This document shows, piece by piece, positions 29,001-40,921 of a stretch of DNA of 64,000 nucleotides (positions within the stretch are counted from its first letter, which is position 1; the number at the start of each line of letters is the position of its first letter). This stretch comes from Novosphingobium indicum (GTDB taxonomy: Bacteria; Pseudomonadota; Alphaproteobacteria; Sphingomonadales; Sphingomonadaceae), in contig NZ_BMLK01000009.1 in the NCBI RefSeq assembly GCF_014645195.1, positions 1 through 64,000 on the forward strand, in the 5' to 3' direction. The notes under the pieces are model-generated. The model ran no database searches. It saw only the letters and a list, made by a program, of their open reading frames with translations, and was not told the DNA's origin. The position numbers were made by a program, and so were the translations under genes.

Positions 29001-29696
29001 TCAACGCGCCGGGCGGACGCCGGAGGTCTGAGCCTCCATCATCAGCCGGTCCTGCGCCGTCGGGTCGTGGCCGAGGATCTCACCCTTGAAGACCCAGACC
29101 TTGATGCCAATGATGCCATAGGCGGTCAGCGCCTCGGCTTCGGCGTAGTCGATGTTGGCACGCAGCGTGTGGAGCGGAACGCGGCCTTCGCGATACTGCT
29201 CGACACGGGCGATTTCAGCACCGCCGAGACGGCCGCCGCACATGATCTTCACGCCTTCGGCGCCAAGACGCATGGCCGACTGCATCGCGCGCTTCATCGC
29301 CCGGCGGAACGCCACACGGCGGATCAGCTGGTCGGCAATGCCCTGAGCGACGAGCTTGGCGTCGATTTCCGGCTTGCGGATCTCGACGATGTTCAGCTTC
29401 ACTTCGCTTTCGGTCATCGCAGCGAGCTTCTTGCGAAGCTTCTCGATGTCGGCGCCCTTCTTGCCGATGATGACACCCGGACGGGCGGCATAAATCGACA
29501 CGCGGCACAGCTTGGCGGGACGCTCGATCACCACCTTCGAGATAGCCGCCTGCGGCACGCTCTCGATGATGAACTTGCGGATCTTGAGGTCTTCCTCAAG
29601 AAGCTTGCCGTAGTCCCGGCCTTCCGCGAACCAGCGGCTGTCCCAGGTACGGTTGATCTGCAGACGCAGACCGATCGGATTGCTCTTATGACCCAT
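29001..29696 (-). CDS. rpsC: 30S ribosomal protein S3
   Basis: 231 residues. [23 protein letters not shown] and the KH-domain [19 protein letters not shown] identify S3, part of the mRNA entry helicase. Three nt after rplV. Confidence 0.98.
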   Translation of the reverse strand: MGHKSNPIGLRLQINRTWDSRWFAEGRDYGKLLEEDLKIRKFIIESVPQAAISKVVIERPAKLCRVSIYAARPGVIIGKKGADIEKLRKKLAAMTESEVKLNIVEIRKPEIDAKLVAQGIADQLIRRVAFRRAMKRAMQSAMRLGAEGVKIMCGGRLGGAEIARVEQYREGRVPLHTLRANIDYAEAEALTAYGIIGIKVWVFKGEILGHDPTAQDRLMMEAQTSGVRPAR

Positions 29697-29699
29697 GGA

Positions 29700-30077
29700 T
29701 CAGGCCTCCTCGACTTCGCGAACGACGATCCGCAGGCGTGAGAACGGCTTGAGGATCCGGGTGGACTTGCCGCGACCACGAGCGTGGAAGCGCTTCATGG
29801 TGATCGACTTGCCGACCGAAGCCTCGGCGACGACCAGTGCGTCGACGTCGAGGTTGTGATTGTTTTCCGCATTGGCGATCGCCGAAGCGAGAACCTTGCG
29901 GGCGTCCTGGGCCATCGCCTTCTTGGAGAAAGCGAGGATGTTCATGGCTTCCTCGACCTTCTTGCCGCGGATCAGGCCAGCGACGAGATTGAGCTTCTGC
30001 GCCGAACCACGGATCGTGGTGCCGACCGACAGGGCCTCCTTCTCGCCGACACGGCGCGGTGCTGCCTGCTTGCTCAT
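29700..30077 (-). CDS. rplV: 50S ribosomal protein L22
   Basis: 125 residues. [22 protein letters not shown] and the C-terminal loop strand [23 protein letters not shown] identify L22, whose extended loop lines the exit tunnel at the macrolide region. Its start overlaps the rpsS stop by one base. Confidence 0.98.
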   Translation of the reverse strand: MSKQAAPRRVGEKEALSVGTTIRGSAQKLNLVAGLIRGKKVEEAMNILAFSKKAMAQDARKVLASAIANAENNHNLDVDALVVAEASVGKSITMKRFHARGRGKSTRILKPFSRLRIVVREVEEA

Positions 30078-30355
30078 TAGCGCTTGCCCTTCTTGTCGGC
30101 GACGTGGCCGGGGAAGGTGCGCGTGGGCGCAAATTCACCGAGCTTGTGACCGACCATGTCCTCGTTGACCGAGACGGGAATGAACTTGTGCCCGTTGTAG
30201 ACGCTGAACGTCAGACCAACGAACTGCGGAAGGATCGTCGAGCGACGCGACCAGGTCTTGATCGGACCGGCGCGATTGCCTGCATCCTGCGCGGCCTCAG
30301 CCTTCTTGAGCAGGTACAGGTCGACGAAGGGGCCTTTCCAGACGGAACGTGCCAT
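30077..30355 (-). CDS. rpsS: 30S ribosomal protein S19
   Basis: 92 residues, family length. [20 protein letters not shown] and [22 protein letters not shown] identify S19 in the head of the small subunit. Six nt after rplB; one-base overlap with rplV. Confidence 0.98.
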   Translation of the reverse strand: MARSVWKGPFVDLYLLKKAEAAQDAGNRAGPIKTWSRRSTILPQFVGLTFSVYNGHKFIPVSVNEDMVGHKLGEFAPTRTFPGHVADKKGKR

Positions 30356-30361
30356 CGTGTC

Positions 30362-31198
30362 TTACCTCTTCTTCTTGGCGTGGCGCGAACGGATGATCAT
30401 CTTGTCCGTCTGCTTGTTGTTGCGAGTGCGGGCACCCTTGGTCGGCTTGCCCCACGGGGTAACCGGGTGACGACCGCCCGACGTGCGACCTTCACCACCA
30501 CCGTGCGGGTGGTCGACCGGGTTCTTGGCGACGCCGCGGGTGAGCGGGCGACGGCCCATCCAGCGCTTGCGGCCTGCCTTGGCGAGGGTCTGGTTCTGGT
30601 TGTCGGGGTTCGACACCGCACCGACCGTGCCCATGCAATCGCCACGCAGGTAGCGCTGCTCGCCCGAGTTCAGGCGAACGATGACCATGCCGCGGTCACG
30701 ACCGACGACCTGCACATAAGTACCGGCCGAACGCGCGATCTGACCGCCCTTGCCCGGCTTCATCTCCACGTTGTGGCAGATGGTGCCGACCGGCATCTGC
30801 GACAGAAGCATGGCGTTGCCCGGCTTCGTGTCGGCCTTTTCAGCGGCGATGACGACATCGCCAACAGCCAGGCGCTGCGGTGCGAGGATGTACGCCTGTT
30901 CGCCGTCGGTGTACTTCACCAGAGCGATGAACGCCGTGCGGTTGGGATCGTATTCGATCCGCTCGACGGTGGCTTCCATGTCCCACTTGCGACGCTTGAA
31001 GTCGATGTAGCGGTACTTCTGCTTGTGACCACCGGCGATGCCACGCGAGGTCACATGACCCTTGTTATTGCGGCCACCGGTCTTGCGCTTGCCTTCGGTC
31101 AGAGCCTTGACGGGCTTGCCCTTCCACAGCGCCGACTTGTCGACGAGGACCAGGCCGCGACGGGCGGGGCTGGTCGGGTTGTAGTTCTTGAGTGCCAT
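30362..31198 (-). CDS. rplB: 50S ribosomal protein L2
   Basis: 278 residues. [21 protein letters not shown] and the near-C-terminal [21 protein letters not shown] loop, which approaches the peptidyl transferase centre, identify L2. It is essential for subunit association. Four nt after rplW. Confidence 0.98.
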   Translation of the reverse strand: MALKNYNPTSPARRGLVLVDKSALWKGKPVKALTEGKRKTGGRNNKGHVTSRGIAGGHKQKYRYIDFKRRKWDMEATVERIEYDPNRTAFIALVKYTDGEQAYILAPQRLAVGDVVIAAEKADTKPGNAMLLSQMPVGTICHNVEMKPGKGGQIARSAGTYVQVVGRDRGMVIVRLNSGEQRYLRGDCMGTVGAVSNPDNQNQTLAKAGRKRWMGRRPLTRGVAKNPVDHPHGGGEGRTSGGRHPVTPWGKPTKGARTRNNKQTDKMIIRSRHAKKKR

Positions 31199-31202
31199 CG
31201 GA

Positions 31203-31520
31203 TCAGCCCTGTACGCCTTCGGTGATGTCGATCGGCTGCTCGCCTTCGGCCAGCCTCACGATCGCCTTTTTCACGTCGCTGCGACGGTAAGCCTTACCGC
31301 GCCAGCGCTTGGTCTTGCCCTTGGTGACCAGCGTGTTGACGCTCTTGACCTTGCGGTCGAACAGCGCCTCGACGGCGGCCTTGATCTCGGGCTTGGTCGC
31401 CGAATCGGCAACCTTGAAGACGACAGCGTTGTTCTCGGAGACGAGCGTCGACTTCTCGGTGATGTGCGGCGACAGGATCACGTCGTAGTGACGGATATCC
31501 ACTTCCTTGGTCTTAGCCAT
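31203..31520 (-). CDS. rplW: 50S ribosomal protein L23
   Basis: 105 residues. [19 protein letters not shown] and [27 protein letters not shown] identify L23, the docking protein for trigger factor and SRP at the tunnel exit. Overlaps the rplD 3' end by 8 nt. Confidence 0.98.
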   Translation of the reverse strand: MAKTKEVDIRHYDVILSPHITEKSTLVSENNAVVFKVADSATKPEIKAAVEALFDRKVKSVNTLVTKGKTKRWRGKAYRRSDVKKAIVRLAEGEQPIDITEGVQG

Positions 31521-32139
31521 TGAAACGCGCCTCCAGCTTTTCGACCGCGGCGCGCGTCAGCACCAGCGTATCATGCTTCAGGATGTCGTAGACGTTGGCG
31601 CCCTGAGCCGGGAGCACGTTCACGCCGACGATGTTGCGAGCTGCACGAGCAAAGTTGTCGTTCACCGCTTCGCCGTCGATCACGAGCACCTTCTTGCCGA
31701 AGCCTGCCTTGGCAAGCTGACCGGCCAGAGCCTTGGTCTTGCCCTCGGCATCGTCGAGCGAGTCGATGATCACCAGGCCGTTCTGAGCCTTCGAGGACAG
31801 CGCCATCTTCAGGCCGAGAGCGCGAAGCTTCTTGTTCAGCGACGGATTGAACTCGCGGCGGCGGGCACCGTGAGCCTTACCACCACCGATGAACACCGGG
31901 GCTGCGCGATCACCGTGACGAGCCGTGCCGCCGCCCTTCTGGCGACCCCACTTCTTGCCGGTGCGGGCAACGTCCGAACGCTCGCGGGTAGCGCGGGCGA
32001 TGCCGCGACGGTTTTCGAGCTGCCAGGTTACGACACGGTGCAGGATGTCGGCGCGCGGCTCGAGGCCGAACACGTCATCCGACAGTTCGATGTCGCCCTT
32101 GCCGGCGGAACCGTCGATATTGAGGACTTGAACCTTCAC
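31513..32139 (-). CDS. rplD: 50S ribosomal protein L4
   Basis: 208 residues. [37 protein letters not shown] loop (about residues 62-95), which reaches into the exit tunnel, identifies L4. In enterobacteria L4 represses its own S10 operon through the leader RNA; here a structured leader lies between rpsJ and rplC, which might serve the same purpose (inference). Three nt after rplC. Confidence 0.98.
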   Translation of the reverse strand: MKVQVLNIDGSAGKGDIELSDDVFGLEPRADILHRVVTWQLENRRGIARATRERSDVARTGKKWGRQKGGGTARHGDRAAPVFIGGGKAHGARRREFNPSLNKKLRALGLKMALSSKAQNGLVIIDSLDDAEGKTKALAGQLAKAGFGKKVLVIDGEAVNDNFARAARNIVGVNVLPAQGANVYDILKHDTLVLTRAAVEKLEARFNG

Positions 32140-32142
32140 GAC

Positions 32143-32901
32143 TTAGCCCTCCTGGCCTTCGGTCGCTTCCGGCGCCGCGGTTTCTTCCGCAGGCGTGTCG
32201 GCAGCGGCCGTGTCATTGCTGTTTGCGGCCTGCTTCAGGCCGGCGGGGTACGGAGCCTCGGCGTGACGGGAAACCTTCACGGCATCCGAAACGGTGAGCC
32301 AGGCATTCTTCGCGCCCGGGACCGAGCCCTTCACGAAGATCAGACCGCGCTCGTCATCCACGCGGACGACTTCGAGGTTCTGCTGCGTACGCTGACGGTC
32401 GCCCATGTGGCCGGCCATCTTCTTGTTCTTGAAGACCTTGCCGGGATCCTGGCGGTTACCCGTCGAACCGTGCGAACGGTGCGAGAGCGAAACGCCGTGG
32501 GTTGCGCGCAGACCGCCGAAACCCCAACGCTTCATGGCGCCTGCGAAGCCCTTGCCCTGCGTGTGGCCGGCGACGTCGACAAGCTGGCCCGGCACGAAGT
32601 GCGAGGCAGCGATCGAGGAACCGACTTCCAGCAGCGCATCGTCGGCGACGCGGAATTCTGCCACACGGGCCTTGAGGGGAACTTCAGCCTTGGCGAAATG
32701 CTCGCGCTGCGGCTTGGCAACATTCTTCTGCTTGGCTTCGCCAGCACCGAGCTGAACCGCGACGTATCCGTCACGGTCGGCGGTGCGAACCGAAACCACC
32801 TGGCAGTCTTCCAAAGCCAGGACAGTGACGGGCACGTGGCGACCGTCCTCCTGGAACAGGCGGGTCATCCCGACCTTCTTTGCGATCACGCCGGTACGCA
32901 T
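32143..32901 (-). CDS. rplC: 50S ribosomal protein L3
   Basis: 252 residues (E. coli 209). [20 protein letters not shown] and the conserved loop [20 protein letters not shown], with the glutamine that is methylated by PrmB in E. coli, identify L3. The extra C-terminus is Ala/Thr/Glu-rich ([19 protein letters not shown]). A 356-nt gap separates it from rpsJ. Confidence 0.98.
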   Translation of the reverse strand: MRTGVIAKKVGMTRLFQEDGRHVPVTVLALEDCQVVSVRTADRDGYVAVQLGAGEAKQKNVAKPQREHFAKAEVPLKARVAEFRVADDALLEVGSSIAASHFVPGQLVDVAGHTQGKGFAGAMKRWGFGGLRATHGVSLSHRSHGSTGNRQDPGKVFKNKKMAGHMGDRQRTQQNLEVVRVDDERGLIFVKGSVPGAKNAWLTVSDAVKVSRHAEAPYPAGLKQAANSNDTAAADTPAEETAAPEATEGQEG

Positions 32902-33257
32902 GACCTTTACTCCTTACAGAGGCCTGCCCGGGCCCATCCCGAACAGGCGTGTCCAGCCCAAATTGTGATGCATGCCCCGTCCGGGCTGGGTGCTCCCTGC
33001 AAACCCTGTACTCAGGGTCGCGGAAGCGAGACGGGGGACGCATTCCCGGCACTTGGCCCGAAGGCGGCGCCGGAGGTATCCCTTGTGTCCCCGCCCGGTT
33101 TCCCTTGGGGGCTCTGTCTCTGCGGCTTTCTCACCGCAAAGCCGATCTCTGGGATCGACAAGGTTATCTGAACCCGAAGGTTCGAATATCGCTCCGATCG
33201 TTTAAGGTCCGATCGGAATGGACCGAAGGGGCCGCCAGAAGCAGCCCCTTTGCCGGC
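32902..33257 (-). other. Structured rpsJ-rplC intergenic leader
   Basis: A 356-nt gap inside a cluster where gaps are mostly below 60 nt. I see no credible gene. It has a hairpin just after rpsJ (arms about 33227-33234 and 33244-33251, AAGGGGC-type stem), a stem TCCGATCG/CGATCGGA (33193-33200 and 33210-33217), and a small GAACC/GGTTC stem-loop near 33170-33183. On the minus strand it would form the 5' leader of rplC, perhaps with its own promoter. Confidence 0.45.
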
Positions 33258-33569
33258 TCAGGCCAGCTTGATCTCGACGTTTACGCCAGCGGCCAGATCG
33301 AGCTTCATCAGCGCGTCGACGGTCGCAGCGTTCGGCTGCACGATGTCGAGCAGACGCTTGTAGGTGCGAACCTCGAACTGCTCACGCGACTTCTTGTCAA
33401 TGTGCGGACCGCGGTTCACGGTGAACTTCTCGATCTTCGTCGGCAGCGGAATGGGGCCCCGAATGAGCGCGCCGGTGCGGCGTGCAGTGTCAGCGATTTC
33501 GCCAGTGGCCTGGTCGAGTACGCGATGGTCAAACGCCTTCAGGCGAATGCGGATGTTCTGAGCTTCCAT
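33258..33569 (-). CDS. rpsJ: 30S ribosomal protein S10
   Basis: 103 residues, family length. [20 protein letters not shown] and [34 protein letters not shown] loop identify S10 (NusE), which works both in the ribosome and in transcription antitermination. The usual direct tuf-rpsJ linkage is broken by an HNH gene upstream. Confidence 0.98.
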   Translation of the reverse strand: MEAQNIRIRLKAFDHRVLDQATGEIADTARRTGALIRGPIPLPTKIEKFTVNRGPHIDKKSREQFEVRTYKRLLDIVQPNAATVDALMKLDLAAGVNVEIKLA

Positions 33570-33647
33570 TACCTACTACCGATGAGAAAGAGCCAAAGGG
33601 CTTGCGCCCCGATCAATTCGAAGCGCGCCCCTACACCCCGATCCGGA

Positions 33648-33673
33648 TTCGCGCAAGGGCTGAATTGCGCGAA
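33648..33673 (-). repeat. Inverted repeat in the rpsJ leader
   Basis: TTCGCGCAA (33648-33656) and TTGCGCGAA (33665-33673) form a perfect 9-bp stem with an 8-nt loop about 80 nt upstream of rpsJ. It has no T run. It could be a leader hairpin or an operator. The rest of 33570-33794 shows no gene and no strong promoter. Confidence 0.5.
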
Positions 33674-33794
33674 AATTCGAGAATTCCGCGGAGGCGGGCC
33701 AGCTGCAGGTAAACGCGCAATGAAATGATTCAGTTGCGCCCTTCTACGCACGATTCCATAGGCACCGACAGGCCAGTGTCATGAAGCTGCAGGC

Positions 33795-34148
33795 TTATCT
33801 CTGCTTCTTCTTGCCGAGAGTAGCATTGAAGTCCGGGTCCTTATTGGCGACCCAGCCCAGGAATTTCTCGATCCGGGGATCCAGTTTCAGAAGGTCGACG
33901 TCGAGCCCGTAACGCTGCAATTCGGAATTGCTGAAGGTGGTGATCAGCATGTTCTGGCAGATCGGGTGCATCGGCACCGTGTCGCGCCCTCCCCGGCTCT
34001 TGGGAACCGGATGATGCCATACTACCGTTTCGCCACAGGGCCTGCCGCAAAGCCAGCAGTCGGGCGGCGGCGGTCCCTTGTCAGCCTGATCCTCGTCATC
34101 GCTAAACAAGTCCTCGCGCGGACCATGCTTCGAATACTTGCGCGCCAT
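33795..34148 (-). CDS. HNH-family nuclease-like protein
   Basis: 117 residues. The HNH fold is visible as CWLCGRPCG, WHHPVPKSRGG and a later HPICQN; the second metal-binding half lacks a clear CxxC. HNH proteins cut DNA, though many small genomic ones have unknown roles. It sits between the tuf terminator and rpsJ on the same strand, interrupting the usual str-S10 junction. Basic start (MARKYSKHG), acidic middle (SDDEDQAD). Not obviously mobile: no repeats or intron structure around it. Confidence 0.75.
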   Translation of the reverse strand: MARKYSKHGPREDLFSDDEDQADKGPPPPDCWLCGRPCGETVVWHHPVPKSRGGRDTVPMHPICQNMLITTFSNSELQRYGLDVDLLKLDPRIEKFLGWVANKDPDFNATLGKKKQR

Positions 34149-34186
34149 GCGACACCCCCTGCCTCACCGGAGGCCCGACGACAACG

Positions 34187-34221
34187 AAAAAGCCCGGCCT
34201 CCTTGCGGAGACCGGGCTTTT
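34187..34221 (-). terminator. Terminator after tuf
   Basis: Stem AAAAGCCCGG/CCGGGCTTTT (34188-34197 and 34212-34221) around a GC-rich inner stem, with T runs on both strands. It ends the rpsL-rpsG-fusA-tuf transcript. Confidence 0.9.
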
Positions 34222-34247
34222 AACTCGGTTATCCGAGGATCAGCGAA

Positions 34248-35438
<1,191 letters not shown>

Positions 35439-35533
35439 CTTTCAAACCTTCTTTCGTATCAAAATTGAATCTGCGGGTAGGTAGGCGGAGCCCGCGGAAT
35501 CAGCAGGCGCCGCCCCTAGAACCATTCTTGCCC

Positions 35534-37627
<2,094 letters not shown>

Positions 37628-37740
37628 GGTGAAAATCCTTAGCAGGAGTTTGGGAGGAAGCGGCCCTCAAATAGACCCCCGCCCCCTGAATTGAAAGTGT
37701 GACGCCCGCATGACGCAGTCCGCGGGCGACACGGCGCGGC

Positions 37741-38211
37741 TTACCAGCGGTAGTGCGAGAAGGCGCGGTTGGCGTCTGCCATGCGGTGCGTATCTTCGCG
37801 CTTCTTGACGGCGTTGCCACGGTTGTTGGCAGCATCCATCAGTTCACCCGAAAGGCGAGCCGACATGGTCGTTTCCGGACGGTTACGCGCGGCCGTGATC
37901 AGCCAGCGGATGGCCAGGGCCTGAGCGCGCTCGGGACGAACCTCGACGGGAACCTGGTAGGTCGCACCACCGACGCGGCGGCTGCGGACCTCGATCTGAG
38001 GCTTCACGTTGTTCAGCGCATCGTGGAACAGCTGCACGGGATCGGCCTTGGCGCGCGATTCCATGGTGTCGAGCGCGCCATAGACGATGCGCTCGGCGGC
38101 GGACTTCTTGCCGTCGTACATGAGGTTGTTCATGAACTTCGACAGGACCAGATCACCGAACTTCGGATCCGGCAGGATTTCCCGCTTCTCGGGACGACGA
38201 CGACGTGACAT
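37741..38211 (-). CDS. rpsG: 30S ribosomal protein S7
   Basis: 156 residues. [20 protein letters not shown] and [25 protein letters not shown] identify S7, which organises the small-subunit head and, in E. coli, represses the str operon. 94 nt after rpsL. Confidence 0.98.
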   Translation of the reverse strand: MSRRRRPEKREILPDPKFGDLVLSKFMNNLMYDGKKSAAERIVYGALDTMESRAKADPVQLFHDALNNVKPQIEVRSRRVGGATYQVPVEVRPERAQALAIRWLITAARNRPETTMSARLSGELMDAANNRGNAVKKREDTHRMADANRAFSHYRW

Positions 38212-38305
38212 CGCTTGTGTTTCCTTGTTTTCGGGCCGGGGGCTTAACGCCGCAGCCGGCCGGTCAATCTCTTAGGGCACGACGCATGCTAGCGCCGCGG
38301 CCAGA

Positions 38306-38677
38306 TCACTTCGGACGCTTGGCGCCGTACTTCGAGCGGGACTGCTTGCGGTCCTTCACGCCCTGCGTGTCGAGCACGCCGCGCAGGATGTGGTAGCGCA
38401 CGCCTGGAAGGTCGCGCACACGGCCGCCGCGGATCAGGACCACCGAGTGCTCCTGCAGGTTGTGGCCTTCACCCGGGATGTAGGAGATGACTTCGCGGCT
38501 GTTGGTCAGGCGCACCTTGGCGACCTTGCGAAGAGCCGAGTTCGGCTTCTTCGGGGTCGTGGTGTAGACGCGGGTGCAGACGCCGCGCTTCTGCGGGTTC
38601 TGCTCCATCGCCGGGACCTTGCTCTTGGCCTTCTGCGGCTCGCGGCCCTTGCGGACCAGCTGGTTGATAGTGGGCAT
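38306..38677 (-). CDS. rpsL: 30S ribosomal protein S12 with Arg88
   Basis: 123 residues. [21 protein letters not shown] and [18 protein letters not shown] identify S12, the decoding-site protein. Lys43 is retained, but position 88, Lys in E. coli and most bacteria, is Arg here (codon CGC, 38416-38414). Lys88-to-Arg is a classic streptomycin-resistance change, so the wild-type ribosome may be intrinsically resistant. First gene of the str operon, with a candidate promoter some 410 nt upstream. Confidence 0.98.
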   Translation of the reverse strand: MPTINQLVRKGREPQKAKSKVPAMEQNPQKRGVCTRVYTTTPKKPNSALRKVAKVRLTNSREVISYIPGEGHNLQEHSVVLIRGGRVRDLPGVRYHILRGVLDTQGVKDRKQSRSKYGAKRPK

Positions 38678-39092
38678 CTATACTCTTCTTTCAAAATGGG
38701 AGTGCGATGGATCCGGCCCGTACCGTGGGCGAAAACCGCAAGCCACGGGACGGACCCGTCGCACCCCGGGTCTTGGGGCCCAGCTTTCAGAAGAAGGCAG
38801 AGAACACAGTCACGCGGTAACGGATGCGCCGGAAGAGTTTCGACCTCGCCCACGGGCAGGACCATCGAAACCGCAATCGCGACATCGGTACGCGTGAGCC
38901 GAAAACACTCCACCCGGCCTGAAACACCGGATTACTCTGCCACCGGATTTCCGGAAATAGCGCCCTTACCCGACTTGGAGCAAGGCCATCCTGAAAGGAC
39001 CAATTCGGCAAACCGCCAAAAAGCCCCGGAAACGCCGAAATGGCATCGATCAGCTCTATATCATCCTTCAGGCCATGCCCGAGGGATGGGCG

Positions 39093-39121
39093 CGCTTAGG
39101 CGATGTTTGCCGCAGGGTCAA
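39093..39121 (-). promoter_or_regulatory. Candidate housekeeping promoter of the str operon
   Basis: Minus strand TTGACC (39121-39116), 17-nt spacer, TAAGCG (39098-39093). This repeats the rpsM promoter almost exactly. The start would be near 39086, leaving a leader of about 410 nt before rpsL. The gap 38678-39459 otherwise shows no credible gene. Confidence 0.55.
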
Positions 39122-39459
39122 GCAAAGAAGCTGTTGCGAAAATCGCTACCGGCAGGCGACCACTCTCACCACCAACCCAAACAAGTTGGTGCGGTCAAAA
39201 GTGCACAGATTAGCAATAAGTTAACCACGTCAAATGTGCGGCGGCTATATGTTGATGCCTTCACACAAGAAGTCAATAGGTCCCTGCAAAGTGCGGACAT
39301 TGCAGGAATTTCATGCGATTGACTTTCTGCGCCGACGGGCCGACCTTCAATTCGTTTACCGGGCGCGAGAGCCGGCGACGTTAACTGGAAGGGAGAGGCA
39401 GGGCGCAACCCGGTAAATTCATTCGCGGAGAGGAAATAGTAGTCGGGAAAGAGACGAAC

Positions 39460-40041
39460 ATGCCGACCAAAAGAATGAAAATATTGGCCGAAGAGCTGAA
39501 CGACCTCATCATGCGGCTCGAAGCGGGCCAGCTTTCGCTCGATGATCCGGAAGAACATCACCAGACACCGACCATCGAAGACTGGATGGATACCGTTTCG
39601 GAAACCTATAATCTCAGGCGACACAGGGAGAAAATATTCGAAACGTCCCAGTTATTCGGAGAACCGACCTGGGACATTCTCCTCGACCTGTTCATGGCTG
39701 AGCTGAAGAACGTCAAAATGCAGACGACAAGCGTCTGTATTGGCGCGCAGGTTCCGCAAACCACAGCCCTTCGCTGGATCGCCTTGCTGGAACGCGAGGA
39801 CCTGGTGCGAAGATACCGCGACAACGAGGATTCGCGGCGGGTCTACATTCAGCTGACAGACTCTGCCCTGCGAAAACTGGTGCAGATATTCTATGACCGG
39901 TGCTTCCTCATGATGAACAAGAAGAAGCATCATCCGCCGCGGCTGAGCCAGCTGAAACCGGGAACCAGCGAATACGACGAAGCGCGCGAGGCTATTCTGG
40001 GCGAGACGCTTTCGCAGATTAAACTGAGAAAGCACTCGTAG
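39460..40041 (+). CDS. MarR-like winged-helix regulator
   Basis: 193 residues. The DNA-binding part is visible as a winged helix: DILLDLFMAELKNVKMQTTSVCIGAQVPQTTALRWIALLEREDLVRRYRDNEDSRRVYIQLTDS-type region (roughly residues 66-135), which follows the MarR pattern with the wing DNEDSRRVYIQLT. The N-terminal 60 residues are acidic and unlike classic MarR. It probably represses or activates transcription as a dimer; target and ligand unknown. It faces the LuxR-type gene across a shared terminator. Confidence 0.72.
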   Translation: MPTKRMKILAEELNDLIMRLEAGQLSLDDPEEHHQTPTIEDWMDTVSETYNLRRHREKIFETSQLFGEPTWDILLDLFMAELKNVKMQTTSVCIGAQVPQTTALRWIALLEREDLVRRYRDNEDSRRVYIQLTDSALRKLVQIFYDRCFLMMNKKKHHPPRLSQLKPGTSEYDEAREAILGETLSQIKLRKHS

Positions 40042-40081
40042 CGTAAGGGACTGCCCCGACCCGGCAGGCTCCTTACGCTAA
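40039..40081. terminator. Shared terminator between convergent regulators
   Basis: Nested inverted repeat: AGCGTAAGG (40040-40048) with CCTTACGCT (40071-40079), enclosing CTGCC/GGCAG (40051-40055 and 40063-40067). It lies between the MarR-like gene and the convergent LuxR-type gene. No strong T run on either side, so efficiency is uncertain. Confidence 0.6.
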
Positions 40082-40086
40082 CTTAT

Positions 40087-40683
40087 TCAGATTTCGGCAT
40101 ACGCCGCGAGACGTAGCGCCTCGTTGGTGGATTCGGTTTCAAGCTTCGTGATCATGTTGGCGCGGTGGATTTCGACGGTGCGCGGGCTGATCCCGAGCTT
40201 CAGGCCGATCACCTTGTTCGACATGCCCTCGGACATGCACTGAAGCACTTCGCGCTCGCGCTTGGTCAGCAGCACCATCTTGGCACGGGCGTTGGCCCGC
40301 ATGCGACCGGTTTCGACCAGCTTCTTGCGCTCCGGCTGGTTCGAGTTGATGACGTTAACAACACTTTCGAGATCAGGTAGGCGATCGATGTAACCGATTG
40401 CACCCTTGAGCATGGCAGAAACAACAGAGTCGAGCGACGAGGTCTCCGAATAAGGAATGATCGGAAACCACATGGCATTGCGGTGCATCAATTCCAGGAG
40501 CCGGTCGACGTTGCCGTCGACATCGCTGATCAATACAACATACCCGTCCCGGCTTTCAGAGATGAACTCTTCGATCTCTTCATACGGTTCAGCGTGATAC
40601 CCGCCCGAGAACAGAGCATTCGTGACCTTGGCCCGATTCTGGTAGTTGCTCTCGATGACGGCGATGGTGCGATACTGTTCCAT
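40087..40683 (-). CDS. LuxR/NarL-type response regulator with degenerate receiver
   Basis: 198 residues from the ATG at 40683 (MEQYRTIAV). The N-terminal receiver keeps an Asp at 54 (LISDVDG) but has Glu-Ser (11-12) where the acidic pair normally lies and Arg101 in place of the conserved Lys (GYIDRLPD). The C-terminal LuxR helix-turn-helix is intact (LTKREREVLQCMSEGMSNKVIGLKLGISPRTVEIHR). It probably binds DNA and may act without, or with altered, phosphorylation. No cognate kinase adjoins it. Confidence 0.85.
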   Translation of the reverse strand: MEQYRTIAVIESNYQNRAKVTNALFSGGYHAEPYEEIEEFISESRDGYVVLISDVDGNVDRLLELMHRNAMWFPIIPYSETSSLDSVVSAMLKGAIGYIDRLPDLESVVNVINSNQPERKKLVETGRMRANARAKMVLLTKREREVLQCMSEGMSNKVIGLKLGISPRTVEIHRANMITKLETESTNEALRLAAYAEI

Positions 40684-40921
40684 GTAGCTAGAATACGGAC
40701 GTTTCCTGTATGGATTAATCCCTATTTTAATCCACAAATCGGGATTTTGCGTCCAAAACGGAACAATCACCCCGAAAACATTGCAAACGTTTGAATTTTT
40801 CAGCGCAAGCTTAGGGCGAAAAATCCAAACAAACGCTTAAGTGTACGGTTTCGTACGGTAATTTTGGCTATCGCGGCCGCACCGAGCCAGTCCGGCTCGA
40901 TGCGAATCACGCGATAACCCC
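40684..40921. other. AT-rich intergenic region upstream of the LuxR-type regulator
   Basis: No gene seen. More AT-rich than its surroundings, so likely the regulator's promoter. A small palindrome GTACG-gttt-CGTAC lies at 40843-40856, overlapping a direct TACGGT repeat; it could be an operator, but nothing else supports that. Confidence 0.4.

Noticed and set aside
31507..33171. Plus-strand open frame of 554 codons across rplD and rplC
   Set aside because: Antisense shadow of ribosomal protein genes; no domain or ribosome site.
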